A DNA stretch of 64,000 bases from positions 604,926 to 668,925 of the forward strand of contig NZ_CANMKO010000001.1 of the NCBI RefSeq assembly GCF_947498515.1, written 5' to 3'. The position numbers and the translations under genes were made by a program. Below the pieces are notes generated by a model. It worked only from the letters and a program-made list of their open reading frames with translations, had not been told where the DNA came from and made no database searches. The stretch comes from an uncultured Pelagimonas sp. Its GTDB lineage: Bacteria; Pseudomonadota; Alphaproteobacteria; Rhodobacterales; Rhodobacteraceae. The stretch's first letter is position 1, and each line of letters opens with the position of its first letter. Positions 9,364 through 18,729 of the stretch are shown in pieces.

Positions 9364-10281
9364 ATGCAACATCCTTTGACAGGTATCTTGCCGGTTGCCC
9401 CAACACCATTCCATGGCGATGGGCGCGTTGACGAAGACGGTATGCGCCGCGTGCTGGACTGCATGATTGATCAAGGGGTAGACGCGATCTGCATTTTGGC
9501 AAACTACTCGGAACAGTTTGTGTTATCCGATGCGGAACGCGCCACTCTGACCCGTATCAGCCTTGAACATGTATCAGGTCGGGTTCCTGTGATTGTGACC
9601 ACCAGCCACTTTTCCACGCAGATTGCCGTGGCACGCGCGGTCGAAGCTGAGGCCATGGGCGCGTCGATGATTATGATGATGCCGCCCTATCACGGCGTTG
9701 GGTTGGTGCCGGGTGAGGCGGGGCTTCTTGAGCACTTTCAAGCAGTCTCAGACGCGATCTCTATACCGATCATGGTGCAGGACGCGCCCTTGTCCGGTGT
9801 CACGCTAAGCGTGCCTTTGTTGGTCAAAATGGCGCGTGAAATTGAGAATGTCAGCTACTTCAAAATGGAGACGCCCTTCGCGGCGGATAAACTTGCCGCT
9901 TTGATTGAGGCAGGCGGGGCGGATATCGTCGGGCCGTTTGACGGGGAAGAGGCCGTGACCTTGTTGGCTGATCTTGACGCGGGTGCGACCGGCACGATGA
10001 CGTCGGCCCTGCAACCGGAATTGATCCGGCCCATCGTCACGCGCTATTTGGCGGGCGATCATGACGGGGCACTTGAGCAATGGAAAATTTGCCTGCCGTT
10101 GATCAATCACGAAAACCGCCAATGCGGTTTGCGAGCGACTAAGACAGTGATGATGGCGGGCGGCGTGATTGGATCGGACCACGTGCGCCATCCGCTAAAA
10201 CCCTTGTCGGAACGCACCACATCCCGATTATTGCAGCTTGCCGGAGAGCTTGATCTCATTGCGCTGCGTTGGGGCAAATAA
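9364..10281 (+). CDS. araD: L-2-keto-3-deoxyarabonate dehydratase (DHDPS/NAL family)
   Basis: A 305-aa TIM-barrel class I lyase of the dihydrodipicolinate synthase/N-acetylneuraminate lyase family. The Schiff-base lysine is Lys167 in SYFKMET. The N-terminal GILPVAPTPF is typical. In the non-phosphorylating arabinose pathway it converts L-2-keto-3-deoxyarabonate to 2-oxoglutarate semialdehyde. It stands between the sugar dehydrogenase and a semialdehyde dehydrogenase, which fits this step exactly. AAGGAG precedes the ATG. A simple aldolase role is possible for this family but less likely in this context. Confidence 0.8.
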   Translation: MQHPLTGILPVAPTPFHGDGRVDEDGMRRVLDCMIDQGVDAICILANYSEQFVLSDAERATLTRISLEHVSGRVPVIVTTSHFSTQIAVARAVEAEAMGASMIMMMPPYHGVGLVPGEAGLLEHFQAVSDAISIPIMVQDAPLSGVTLSVPLLVKMAREIENVSYFKMETPFAADKLAALIEAGGADIVGPFDGEEAVTLLADLDAGATGTMTSALQPELIRPIVTRYLAGDHDGALEQWKICLPLINHENRQCGLRATKTVMMAGGVIGSDHVRHPLKPLSERTTSRLLQLAGELDLIALRWGK

Positions 10282-10293
10282 GGAATTCTGACA

Positions 10294-11808
10294 ATGGCAT
10301 TTCAACCCCACGGAAAACACTTGATCGCGGGACAGTGGGTGGCTAGCGACACCAGCTTTGCATCGACACCTGCCTTTGGCGGTACCCATCGCTTTGGCAT
10401 ATCAACGCCTGCTGATGTGGATCGGGCCTGTGTTGCAGCAGAAGAGGCCTTTTGGACCTATGGCTATTCCACCCGCACCGACCGCGCCGCATTTTTAAAC
10501 GTTATTGCAGAGGAAATTGACGCTCGCGCAGATGACATTACCGCCATTGGCACCCAAGAAAGCGGTCTTCCCGAGGCGCGGCTTCAAGGCGAAAGAGGCC
10601 GCACCACAGGCCAGTTGCGATTATTCGCGGACCATATCTTGAAGGGCGAATACCTTGATGTGCGCCACGACGTGGCACTGCCTGATAGGACCCCATTGCC
10701 GCGACCTGACCTCAAAACTTTGCAACGGCCAATCGGCCCTGTTGCGGTTTTTGGCGCGTCGAATTTCCCGCTGGCCTTTTCAACAGCTGGCGGTGACACG
10801 GCCTCGGCCTTGGCGGCGGGCTGTCCAGTGGTTGTCAAGGGGCATCCGGCCCATCCCGGCACTGGTGAAATAATCGCCGAGGCCATTCATGCCGCAATCT
10901 CCAAGTGTGATGTAGCGCCGGGCACGTTCAGTTTCTTGCAAGGTGATACGCGTGAATTGGGGCAGGCGCTTGTACAGCATCCTATGATCAATGCGGTCGG
11001 CTTTACAGGGTCTCTTGGTGGCGGGCGAGCTTTGTTTGATCTCTGCGCGAGACGTCCTATCCCGATCCCTTTCTTTGGCGAGTTAGGAAGCGTCAATCCG
11101 ATGTTCTTGTTGCCCGAAGCGTTGAAAGCACGCGGTGGAGACATCGCCTCTGGCTGGGTGGCGTCGCTGACAATGGGCGCGGGCCAGTTTTGCACCAACC
11201 CTGGCGTTGTCGTCATGATCGATGGGCCAGATGCCGATGCATTCGAAATAGCCGCGGTCGAGGCGGTTGCGACAATCGCACCTCAAACCATGCTGACAGA
11301 CGGTATCGCCCAAGCCTACCGAGATGGCCGCGACCGCATCGTGGCCACATCCGGAGTTGAAAACCTCTTCTCATCATCCTGCGAGCAACGCACAGGAACC
11401 CCCAATTTGTTTACCAGCACTGGCGCTCAATGGTTGAAGAATAGATCGCTCGGAGAAGAGGTTTTCGGTCCTCTTGGGGTCGTTGTCCGCGCCGGTGATG
11501 AGGACGAAATGATCAAAATTGCCAAGTCCCTTGAAGGGCAACTGACCTGTACACTACACATGGAGGGCGGCGATTTTGGCTTAGCTCAAACGTTGATGCC
11601 TGTTCTTGAACGAAAGGCTGGCCGCATCATGACCAACGGATTTCCAACCGGAGTTGAAGTGAGCGATGCTATGGTTCACGGAGGTCCTTATCCCGCATCC
11701 ACCAACTTTGGCGCGACCTCTGTTGGCACCCTCGCCATCCGCCGTTTTTTGCGGCCAGTTTGTTTTCAGAATGTCCCAAAGGGTCTTGTGCCAGATGAGT
11801 TTGCCTGA
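10294..11808 (+). CDS. araE: 2-oxoglutarate semialdehyde (2,5-dioxovalerate) dehydrogenase
   Basis: A 504-aa aldehyde dehydrogenase superfamily member of the KGSADH branch. Visible are the oxyanion Asn region FGASNFPLAF, the coenzyme loop VGFTGSLGGGRALF, the general-base Glu in FGELGSVNP and the catalytic Cys in GAGQFCTNPG. It oxidises 2-oxoglutarate semialdehyde to 2-oxoglutarate, delivering arabinose carbon to the TCA cycle. It is the last gene of the operon. Some KGSADHs serve hydroxyproline or glucarate pathways, but the gene order here points to arabinose. Confidence 0.85.
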   Translation: MAFQPHGKHLIAGQWVASDTSFASTPAFGGTHRFGISTPADVDRACVAAEEAFWTYGYSTRTDRAAFLNVIAEEIDARADDITAIGTQESGLPEARLQGERGRTTGQLRLFADHILKGEYLDVRHDVALPDRTPLPRPDLKTLQRPIGPVAVFGASNFPLAFSTAGGDTASALAAGCPVVVKGHPAHPGTGEIIAEAIHAAISKCDVAPGTFSFLQGDTRELGQALVQHPMINAVGFTGSLGGGRALFDLCARRPIPIPFFGELGSVNPMFLLPEALKARGGDIASGWVASLTMGAGQFCTNPGVVVMIDGPDADAFEIAAVEAVATIAPQTMLTDGIAQAYRDGRDRIVATSGVENLFSSSCEQRTGTPNLFTSTGAQWLKNRSLGEEVFGPLGVVVRAGDEDEMIKIAKSLEGQLTCTLHMEGGDFGLAQTLMPVLERKAGRIMTNGFPTGVEVSDAMVHGGPYPASTNFGATSVGTLAIRRFLRPVCFQNVPKGLVPDEFA

Positions 11809-12360
11809 CAGGCATCTTGGCTAAGGTGAAGGTGGCGGCCGTTTGGCCTTGGCGCGTGGTGAAATGCTGGCGCGTTTTCGTGACATTGGCCGCGTCAGGA
11901 CAGGTTTTCGTTGTTGCTCCTTCAACAGTCACTACCGCTAGGTATCTGGCAGCGAGCGATATGAGCCGAATGTTGGATTTCGCCGCACTTTCGTCGAGGC
12001 CATTGGCCTAACCACATTGCAGTGGTTCGGTGCGACTGGCCGCTTTGAGGGCAATGCAGTGCCTCCGTTCACCCCTATTCTTTGCAGGGGGGCAGCAGTG
12101 GAAGCTAGGTTAAGTTCAATTTCTGTATCAGGGTCATTCCTCTGTTTCTCATGGTTGGCGCTTCGGTGTTGTGTGTCCATTGAAAGCCCGCGACCTTGCA
12201 CCTCCGCGAGTTAATTGGCCGTGGCGCGCCTCAGGGGATATTGCGCTTGCGCAATTGCCTGTTGGGCAATGCAAGGGCCTGACTTCGTTTGAGGTTTCTG
12301 GTGCGGCATGTGGCCTGGGCTTCTCCGGTTGCGGTCGCTCACGGCGTTCAGTTCACATAT

Positions 12361-12385
12361 TCCACTCCACTCCACTCCACTCCAC
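12361..12385. repeat. pentanucleotide tandem repeat (TCCAC)x5
   Basis: Five perfect head-to-tail copies of TCCAC, followed by TTTGC. It lies in a spacer with no gene across it, so variation in copy number would not shift a reading frame that I can see. Confidence 0.85.
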
Positions 12386-12478
12386 TTTGCGACAGATGCG
12401 ATGCACGCACTCGTGGTTTCAACAGAAGCCCTTGACGGTCGGCGACTTTATGAAACCAAACCAATTGCAACCTAAGCG

Positions 12479-12520
12479 GAGCAAAGTTTCAGGTCCCTTG
12501 TCTGAACTGAAACCTTGCTC
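12479..12520 (-). terminator. long hairpin downstream of the chemoreceptor gene
   Basis: On the plus strand, GAGCAAAGTTTCAG (12479-12492) is opposed by CTGAAACCTTGCTC (12507-12520): 13 Watson-Crick pairs and one wobble, 14-nt loop. It begins 18 nt beyond the chemoreceptor stop at 12539. There is no strong T-tract on the minus strand, so it is a structured transcript end rather than a textbook intrinsic terminator. Confidence 0.5.
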
Positions 12521-12538
12521 TGGTTTCTGGCTTTTCCC

Positions 12539-14626
12539 TTAGCCCTGGATTGACGTTTTGCTAAATTGGTTTGTCTGGAAATGCTGAGCTTCCACTCCCA
12601 CTTGGAAACGGTCCATAAGCTCCCTCAGTTTTATCGCCTCAGAATTCAAGAGCTGCCCCAAAGCGGTGGATTGTTCGGCCATAGCTGCGTTTTTCTGAGT
12701 AACGGAGTCCATATGAGTCACACCTGTGTTGATTTCAGACAGGCTGGTTGATTGCTCCGCAGCGCTTCTTGCTATTCCTCCAATCAGGTCGGAAATCTCG
12801 TTGACCTGGGAGACAATAGAATTGAGAGCCAGACCGGCTTCACTGACAAGTTGGGAGCCCCTAAGGACTTCGGCCGTGCTTTCAGTAATCAAATCTTTGA
12901 TCCCTGTTGCGGCTTCGGCGGACCGCTGCGCCAACCCCTGCACCTCAACGGCAACGACTGCAAACCCTTTGCCAGCGGGGCCAGCACGGGCAGCTTCTAC
13001 CCCCGCGTTTAGGGCCAATAAGTTGGTTTGAAATGCAATGTCATCGATCACATTGGTAATTTTTGCAATCTCGTCGGATGTCGACTCGATCTGCTCCATT
13101 GCGGTGACGGCGTTGTTCACGACAGTTTCGCTTTTGGTCGCCTCAATTCGGGCCTTATCCACTGTTTGATCGACGTTCGCCGCCCCAGCAGCGGCCGACC
13201 GAACCGAAGCGGTTTGTTGTTCCAAGGCTGCCGCAGCTTGTTCAAGTGTGGCGGCCTGGCTTTCCGTGCGGCGCGACATTTCGTTTGCGGCTTGATGAAC
13301 CTCAGATGCGCTTGAAGCGATGCCTTTGGCAACATTTGCAACATCTGAAATGGTCGTTTTTAAGGTATGAACAGTGGCATTGAAACTTAGCCGTAGAGTT
13401 TCAAACTCCGCAGGGAATTCTTCGTGGATTTCACAATCAAGATTTCGATCCGCCAAACGCTCGAGATGGGATTCAATGGTTGCAACCACAGAACCTCGGT
13501 CGGCAATCCGGCTTTTCTCAAGCTGAACCAGTTTGTCTTCTGAGTCTTGCAATGCGATCCGCGTTTTTTCCATGGAACGGCTGAGTTGCCCGATCTCGTT
13601 TTTCGCGTCGAGGCTGCTCGGCTTGAAATCGAAATCTTTGCGAGACAACCTATCTAGGTCACTTTGAACTTCGGCGAATTCGTGCGTTAAAATCCTAACG
13701 AGCCGCGCACCCATGAAGACGCTTCCAAGTAGTGAAATCAGGACACATGCGAGCGTGATCAACAGGGTTTGCTTGGCGGCGCTCGCCTCTTGTAACGCTA
13801 TTGCACTTAGCCTATCGGTGATTTCGACTTCTACATCGTGAAGGTGGCTAATCCAAAGCGTTGACAGCGAAAACCACTCATTCGCGGTCAAGTTGGGAAG
13901 CGGCCCTTCTGGTCCCGCATTCAAAATGTCTGTTCGTACTTCGTCCAAACCGGTGACAACGGAACTATTGGTTAGTTCAAGATCGGGAAAGAAAGTCTTT
14001 AACGTCAATTGAGCGACTGCGAGAAGCTGAGCTTCTTTAGCGCCTTTTTCAGCGAATTTCTTGTAGATATCCAAGGTGAAGATCTGTCCACCGAACCCGG
14101 TCGCGCCGGCTGCCCGCTGCAAACCGGCGGCTTCTTTGGCATACATCAAGGACACCATGCCATTGCCGATCTGAGAAAGTTGAATATTATTTTGGATAAT
14201 CAACTTCTGACTGACCGCGCCTAGAATGCCTTGAATGGCATCGGTGTAAAACGTCGCCATTTCCGGAACGTTCAAAGATTGATTAGAGACTGCTGTTCTT
14301 GTTGCCTGCAAGTTATCAAGGAGTGCCATCAGCTCAGCTTCACTACTCGGAACATCCAAGAATGCTAGGTCAACTTCGTCTCGGGCTTTCGCAAGTCCAG
14401 TACGACCAGAAGTGCCCCCAGAAGATAAGAAGACTGCCGATTGCCCCCGCTCTACTTGAAGATCATGAATAAGCGTAACCAGCCCAAGAGACACCGCAAC
14501 TTCGGATTGAGCAAGTTCGGCGCTTCCCAAGCGGTGCCAGTTTTCATTGGCCCTCAAGAATCCGAGCGCGGTCAGGGCGCAAAATGGCAATACCATCATG
14601 ACCAAAATGTGCGTGCGAAATTTCAT
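12539..14626 (-). CDS. methyl-accepting chemotaxis protein with NIT-type sensor domain
   Basis: A 695-aa transmembrane chemoreceptor. It has TM1 (about 7-24), a periplasmic helical domain with the ERGQSAVFLSS motif typical of nitrate/nitrite-sensing (NIT) domains, TM2 (about 300-320), a HAMP region (RLVRILTHEF to QDSEDKL), then a long coiled-coil signalling domain. The hairpin tip reads IAFQTNLLALNAGVEAARAGPAGKGFAVVA, slightly divergent from the usual NAAVEAARAGEQG. ATG 14626 follows GGAGAA; an upstream in-frame ATG at 14821 would add 65 hydrophilic residues before TM1 and is rejected. No che genes are nearby, so it is an orphan receptor. The ligand is unknown; nitrate is only a family-based guess. 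Confidence 0.85.
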   Translation of the reverse strand: MKFRTHILVMMVLPFCALTALGFLRANENWHRLGSAELAQSEVAVSLGLVTLIHDLQVERGQSAVFLSSGGTSGRTGLAKARDEVDLAFLDVPSSEAELMALLDNLQATRTAVSNQSLNVPEMATFYTDAIQGILGAVSQKLIIQNNIQLSQIGNGMVSLMYAKEAAGLQRAAGATGFGGQIFTLDIYKKFAEKGAKEAQLLAVAQLTLKTFFPDLELTNSSVVTGLDEVRTDILNAGPEGPLPNLTANEWFSLSTLWISHLHDVEVEITDRLSAIALQEASAAKQTLLITLACVLISLLGSVFMGARLVRILTHEFAEVQSDLDRLSRKDFDFKPSSLDAKNEIGQLSRSMEKTRIALQDSEDKLVQLEKSRIADRGSVVATIESHLERLADRNLDCEIHEEFPAEFETLRLSFNATVHTLKTTISDVANVAKGIASSASEVHQAANEMSRRTESQAATLEQAAAALEQQTASVRSAAAGAANVDQTVDKARIEATKSETVVNNAVTAMEQIESTSDEIAKITNVIDDIAFQTNLLALNAGVEAARAGPAGKGFAVVAVEVQGLAQRSAEAATGIKDLITESTAEVLRGSQLVSEAGLALNSIVSQVNEISDLIGGIARSAAEQSTSLSEINTGVTHMDSVTQKNAAMAEQSTALGQLLNSEAIKLRELMDRFQVGVEAQHFQTNQFSKTSIQG

Positions 14627-15309
14627 TTTTTCTCCAAACAAATACGTCAAATTACTTTTCGGTCGCAATTTGGCTAAATGAATTTGTTGAAGAAATGGTA
14701 CTTGTCCAAATTTGAATTTTCTCAATTTTACTTTTTGGCGGTTTCTCGGGCCATGAGTTTGCGTTTCAGAACAATTGCAAAAGGGTGCCACCCCTTCGTT
14801 TCGGTTGATATAAATCCACACCTAAGAGAGTTTTAATACACAGATTTAGATGTTGATTTGATTCCTTAGAGCGGGTGCTTTTGGGCTGCCGTTCGCCATC
14901 GGGAAGCCGAGTTACATGTGTTTCGAGGCTCCACTGGAAGTCCACTTGGAGCCTGTGTTGATCGGTCCTGTGACGGGTGTGAAGCCCCGCATTGCTAAGC
15001 GCTCAACGTCGTCCCGAATGGCGCTGCAATGTAAAGAGATGGCAGCCAAAAAAGGTTGCTTGTCTAGTGGGTCACCTTTGGAAAGCCCCTGAAAGTGGTC
15101 TACCTAGTGGGATAGGAATACCCCACTAGGTAGACCATAGAATAACGAGAAAACGACAAACATCGGATGATATTTGAAAGAGGCCGCGCCAGAGTTAAAT
15201 GTCGCGCGCCCAAGGCATTTCAATTGCGGGGGCAGTACGCCGGGTTCAGGTTCGGCCGCCAAAAGAAACGCAAGTAAGGCCGGTCACTTCAACAAAACTA
15301 GGGATTGTC
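14627..15309. other. 683-bp spacer with a perfect 16-bp inverted repeat
   Basis: It holds the chemoreceptor upstream region and the region downstream of tcuB. It is AT-richer near the chemoreceptor (14630-14740). I see no credible gene. The notable element is the inverted repeat at 15096-15137. Confidence 0.5.
15096..15137. repeat. perfect 16-bp inverted repeat, 10-nt loop
   Basis: TGGTCTACCTAGTGGG (15096-15111) and its exact complement (15122-15137) flank ATAGGAATAC. A third partial copy of the arm, CTAGTGGG, is at 15064-15071. It lies about 170 bp downstream of the tcuB stop and 470 bp upstream of the chemoreceptor. No T-tract follows on either strand, so it is not a standard terminator; it could be an operator or a remnant of a mobile-element end. 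Confidence 0.6.
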
Positions 15310-16383
15310 CTAAGGATTCCCATCAATTGACCTTTGTGCGTCTCGTATCAATGCAGCCAAGCGGAAAAACCCATGCGCCATTTTGGTGAAGGGGGTCAGC
15401 AAGAAAAAGGTCAGGACTGCACCCAGATGCAGGGCTAGCATCGTCGGCATGGCTTGGGTGTCCCCAAACGCATAGAGTGCAAGGCCGCTCAGCCCAGAAA
15501 ACCCCAGCAGGGCGATGAATCCGAGGTCTCCGCTCCAAGCGCCGATATCCCCAATATGGCGGTCGGCGCGCAGTTTTAAGACCATCATCCATCCGCAGCC
15601 GAGAGTGAGAAGCAAGCCTCCGCTGGTGCCCAAAAGTTTTGGCAGGGACCAAAACGGATAGGGTGCGGGCATGTTGAACAGATAATGCATCACCGTGCCC
15701 GCGCTGGTCGCAGCAAAGCAGAGCAGAAACCCATACATGATCGCCTGATGTGCAAAGCGGCGGGCGTGGGAAAAGCGGTCTTCATCTTCGAAATTGCAGC
15801 CATCACCATGACCGGCGGCCAGATCTTTCATCTTGGCGGCCATACCAACGGCGTGGGTGATGTTGGCTAGGCGCAAATGGGTTCCCCCAACCGACCGCCA
15901 ATAGCGGCGCAGGCTTATCGCGAGGCTTACAAGCGGCAAGACAAAGGCGGGCAGAAAGATCGCGACCATGGCGTTGTGGGAGAGAACGGCGTAAAAACCT
16001 GCGCCGCCGGCCGACCCAATTGCGCGAATGGCTAGGAAAAGCAGGGCAAGGCCAAGCACCAAAGCCAAGGCGATTGCGCCGCCGTGGCTATGGAACTTGC
16101 GGGCAAGCGGTTGTGGCCAGGCAAAGCTTTCCCAACTGTCACGCCGCACTTCAGAGAGCGCTTTGGGAAGGTTCAGATCGAATTCATGCGGTGCAGTGTA
16201 TTGGCAGGCGTAGTAGCAGCCGCGGCAATTGTGGCACAGGTTCGCCAATTGGGTCAGGTCGCCATCGGAAAATGCGCGGCCCGCATGCATGGACGGAAAG
16301 ACCGAACAATAGCCTTCGCAATAGCGGCAGGCGTTGCATATCTCGGCCTGACGACGGGCTTCGGTGAGCAGATCAGTTTGCAT
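15310..16383 (-). CDS. tcuB: TcuB, Fe-S/haem membrane partner of tricarballylate dehydrogenase
   Basis: A 357-aa protein of the TcuB/CitB family. The N-terminal domain has two ferredoxin-type clusters, Cys16/19/22/26 and Cys50/53/56/60 (both CxxCxxCxxxC), followed by about six membrane helices with histidines that could ligate haem. It reoxidises the FAD of TcuA and passes electrons to the quinone pool. I chose ATG 16383, which overlaps the end of tcuA by 11 bp and is preceded by GGGAGG; the frame stays open to 16416 without a better site. It is the last gene of the tcuA-tcuB pair. Confidence 0.87.
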   Translation of the reverse strand: MQTDLLTEARRQAEICNACRYCEGYCSVFPSMHAGRAFSDGDLTQLANLCHNCRGCYYACQYTAPHEFDLNLPKALSEVRRDSWESFAWPQPLARKFHSHGGAIALALVLGLALLFLAIRAIGSAGGAGFYAVLSHNAMVAIFLPAFVLPLVSLAISLRRYWRSVGGTHLRLANITHAVGMAAKMKDLAAGHGDGCNFEDEDRFSHARRFAHQAIMYGFLLCFAATSAGTVMHYLFNMPAPYPFWSLPKLLGTSGGLLLTLGCGWMMVLKLRADRHIGDIGAWSGDLGFIALLGFSGLSGLALYAFGDTQAMPTMLALHLGAVLTFFLLTPFTKMAHGFFRLAALIRDAQRSIDGNP

Positions 16384-17758
16384 AAGCGGCGGCCTCCCGA
16401 CCTGCGATACGTCCAAAAACAGTGCCGATGGTCATGCCGAACCCAGCCAGATACCCTTGGCCCAGGATCGACCCGGCCATGGTTTCCCCCGCCGCCCAAA
16501 GATTGGCGATCGGGCCGTTCTGGGTTGAACATTGTGCGTTCTCATCGACCTTTAGGCCGAGATAGGTAAAGGTCACACCGGTTCGCAGCGAATACCCATA
16601 AAACGGCGGTTCGCTAATCGGGCGGGCCCAATTGGTTTTCGCCGGGGTGATGCCGGTTGTCGCGACATTGTCTAACTCGGTTGGGTGAAAATTCGTGGTG
16701 TCCCCGCATGCGGCGTTGAACTGATCCACTGTGTCGCACAACGCGGATGCGGGGAGATCCAATTGCGCGGCCAGTTCCTCAAGCGTGTCGGCTTTTAGCG
16801 GCGGAAACACCGACGGCATAAACAGGTCAAGCGACTTGGCGTCGATGATGACATAGCCGACCTGATCGGGTTGGGCGGCCACAAGACGGCCCCAGATCGC
16901 GTAGCGCTTGGGCCAAACATCCTCTCCCTCGTCATAGAACCTCTCGGCGTTTTTGTTCACGACGATGGAAAATGGTACGCAATCCAGACGGGTTACGATG
17001 CCACCGTCGAATTTCGGCGCGCGCCCGTCGATGGCAACCGCGTGGCATTGGTCGGCGTCACCAACCGATTGAACACCTTGCTCCAATAGGTCCGCCAGAA
17101 CCACGCCACGGTTGTACGGCGTGCCGCGGATCAGGAAATTCTGAGCCGCTGGCCCCCAGGCGCGGGTCAGCCAATCGGTGTCGGCCTGAAAGCCTCCAGA
17201 GGCGACAATCACGGATTTCGGGGACATGCTGTGGTTTTGCCCGGCGTGAGTATATTCCACCCGCGTTATGCGGTCGGCTTCCAGTTCCAGATGGGTCACG
17301 GCGGCCTCATAGAGCACATCAACACCGAGCCCTTGGGCCGTGCGGTAATAGGCATTTACTAGGCTTTTACCACCGCCCATGAAGAACGCATTGGTGCGGG
17401 CCAATGACAAGGTGCCGGACAAAGATGGCTGGAAACGCACCCCATGCGCCTGCATCCAAGGTAGGCAATCTTCGCTGGTGCGAATGGCCAGTCGTGCCAG
17501 GTGTTCGTCGGTCTTGCCACCCGTGACTTTCATGAGGTCGGCGAAATACTCGTCTTCGCTATAGTCATCCACCAGCGGACCCAAAGGCCCAGTATGCATG
17601 CAGCGAAAGTTGCGGGTGTGGCGCGAATTGCCACCGCGATATTCTTTGGGTGCGGTTTCAAGGATCAAGACCTTGGCTCCGGCTTCGGCGGCGGTCATCG
17701 CGGCGCACAGGGCGGCGTTGCCACCACCAATCACGACTATGTCATAGGATTTGGTCAT
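16373..17758 (-). CDS. tcuA: FAD-dependent tricarballylate dehydrogenase TcuA
   Basis: A 461-aa flavoprotein of the fumarate reductase/succinate dehydrogenase flavoprotein family. The N-terminal dinucleotide-binding motif is VVIGGGNAALCAA with the following LILE; the FAD-domain end is NLWAAGETMAG and GQGYLAGFG. TcuA oxidises tricarballylate to cis-aconitate in Salmonella. The paired TcuB and the divergent LysR regulator reproduce the tcuR-tcuA-tcuB order. No TcuC (MFS carrier) is present; a TctABC-type importer is encoded nearby instead. Another tricarboxylate or related acid remains possible. Confidence 0.85.
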   Translation of the reverse strand: MTKSYDIVVIGGGNAALCAAMTAAEAGAKVLILETAPKEYRGGNSRHTRNFRCMHTGPLGPLVDDYSEDEYFADLMKVTGGKTDEHLARLAIRTSEDCLPWMQAHGVRFQPSLSGTLSLARTNAFFMGGGKSLVNAYYRTAQGLGVDVLYEAAVTHLELEADRITRVEYTHAGQNHSMSPKSVIVASGGFQADTDWLTRAWGPAAQNFLIRGTPYNRGVVLADLLEQGVQSVGDADQCHAVAIDGRAPKFDGGIVTRLDCVPFSIVVNKNAERFYDEGEDVWPKRYAIWGRLVAAQPDQVGYVIIDAKSLDLFMPSVFPPLKADTLEELAAQLDLPASALCDTVDQFNAACGDTTNFHPTELDNVATTGITPAKTNWARPISEPPFYGYSLRTGVTFTYLGLKVDENAQCSTQNGPIANLWAAGETMAGSILGQGYLAGFGMTIGTVFGRIAGREAAAYAN

Positions 17759-17835
17759 TGGGTTTCCTTTGTCGCCCCGTGCTATCGCGGCCTGTTTAAT
17801 TTGACCAATGATGGTTTTTATGGAATTGATGCGGA

Positions 17836-18729
17836 ATGCGCATTAATTTCGATTTCAATGACCTAGAAGCGTTTCTGGCAGTGAAAGACACCGGGTCTTT
17901 TCATGTGGCTGCCGAGCGCTTGAACCTCTCTCAATCCGCCGTGACCCGCCGGGTGCAAAAACTCGAGGCAGCGCTGGGTAGCGTGCTTTTTGAACGCACA
18001 ACACGGGCCGTTAAACCGACCCTTGCGGCCAAGCGGCTGCAAGCGCGGGCCGAGGCGATATTGGCCGACGCACAGGAAACCGCCACCGCTATGCGCGACG
18101 AAAGCGTGGCCTTTGCCCATCAACGTGGGGCGGTGGTCACAGTGGCAACGATCCCCACAGTTGTTGCACGTCTTGTTTCGCCGGCGATCCGCGCCTTGCG
18201 TTCTGGCGGGCACAGCGCGCGCATACGTCTTTTGGACGGTTCTGCGAATGAGGTCGCCGAGGCCGTGGCCGCAGGGGACGCAGATTTCGGGATCTGTTCG
18301 ATCCCGATGTTGGAACCGACGACAGAGTTCGAACCGTTGTTCGATGATCAGATTATTCTAGCGGTCCCCATTGGCCATGATCTGGCTGTGCGCGATACCG
18401 TTGGTTGGGGCAATTGGGGAGACACACCGCTGATCCTCCCTGCGCGGGGCACTGGCAACCGATTGTTGATCGACGAAGCGATGGCGCGGGCGCGACTGGC
18501 GTTGAACTGGACCTATGAGGTCGGACGGTCCACCACGGCGTTGGAGCTTGTGGCGGATGGCACTGGGGTCGCCTTGGTACCTAGGTCGGCGATCGGCGTG
18601 GCAAATGTCGCGACCTGTGCTTTGTCCGCGCCGGACATCGCGCGCCCGGTTGGGGTGTTGTCGCGCTTGGGTCAAACAGATGCCCCCGCCGTCAAGGCCA
18701 TGAAGGACGCGATACGCCGGGCGGTCTAA
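17836..18729 (+). CDS. tcuR: LysR-family regulator TcuR
   Basis: A 297-aa LysR-type regulator with N-terminal wHTH (FNDLEAFLAVKDTGSFHVAAERLNLSQSAVTRRVQKLE) and a C-terminal effector-binding domain. It is divergent from tcuA with a 77-bp gap, the position of TcuR, which controls tcuABC in response to tricarballylate in Salmonella. Its 3' end overlaps the convergent dehydrogenase gene by 4 bp. The target assignment is by position. Confidence 0.8.
   Translation: MRINFDFNDLEAFLAVKDTGSFHVAAERLNLSQSAVTRRVQKLEAALGSVLFERTTRAVKPTLAAKRLQARAEAILADAQETATAMRDESVAFAHQRGAVVTVATIPTVVARLVSPAIRALRSGGHSARIRLLDGSANEVAEAVAAGDADFGICSIPMLEPTTEFEPLFDDQIILAVPIGHDLAVRDTVGWGNWGDTPLILPARGTGNRLLIDEAMARARLALNWTYEVGRSTTALELVADGTGVALVPRSAIGVANVATCALSAPDIARPVGVLSRLGQTDAPAVKAMKDAIRRAV

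Larger units (their letters stand above)
11809..12538. other. 730-bp non-coding spacer
   Basis: It separates the arabinose operon from the chemoreceptor. Short open frames exist on both strands but none has a ribosome-binding site with credible composition or a recognisable domain. It holds a pentanucleotide tandem repeat (12361-12385) and a long hairpin (12479-12520). It may be a decayed region. Confidence 0.5.

Noticed and set aside
12361..12385. TCCAC repeat as a CRISPR-like array
   Set aside because: Units are only 5 bp with no spacers; it is a simple microsatellite.
12171..12542. A 123-codon plus-strand frame over the TCCAC repeat
   Set aside because: Cys/Ser/Arg-rich composition, no ribosome-binding site, overlaps the chemoreceptor 3' end.
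14627..14821. N-terminal extension of the chemoreceptor
   Set aside because: It would put 65 hydrophilic residues before TM1; GGAGAA before ATG 14626 and the signal-anchor pattern fix the start there.
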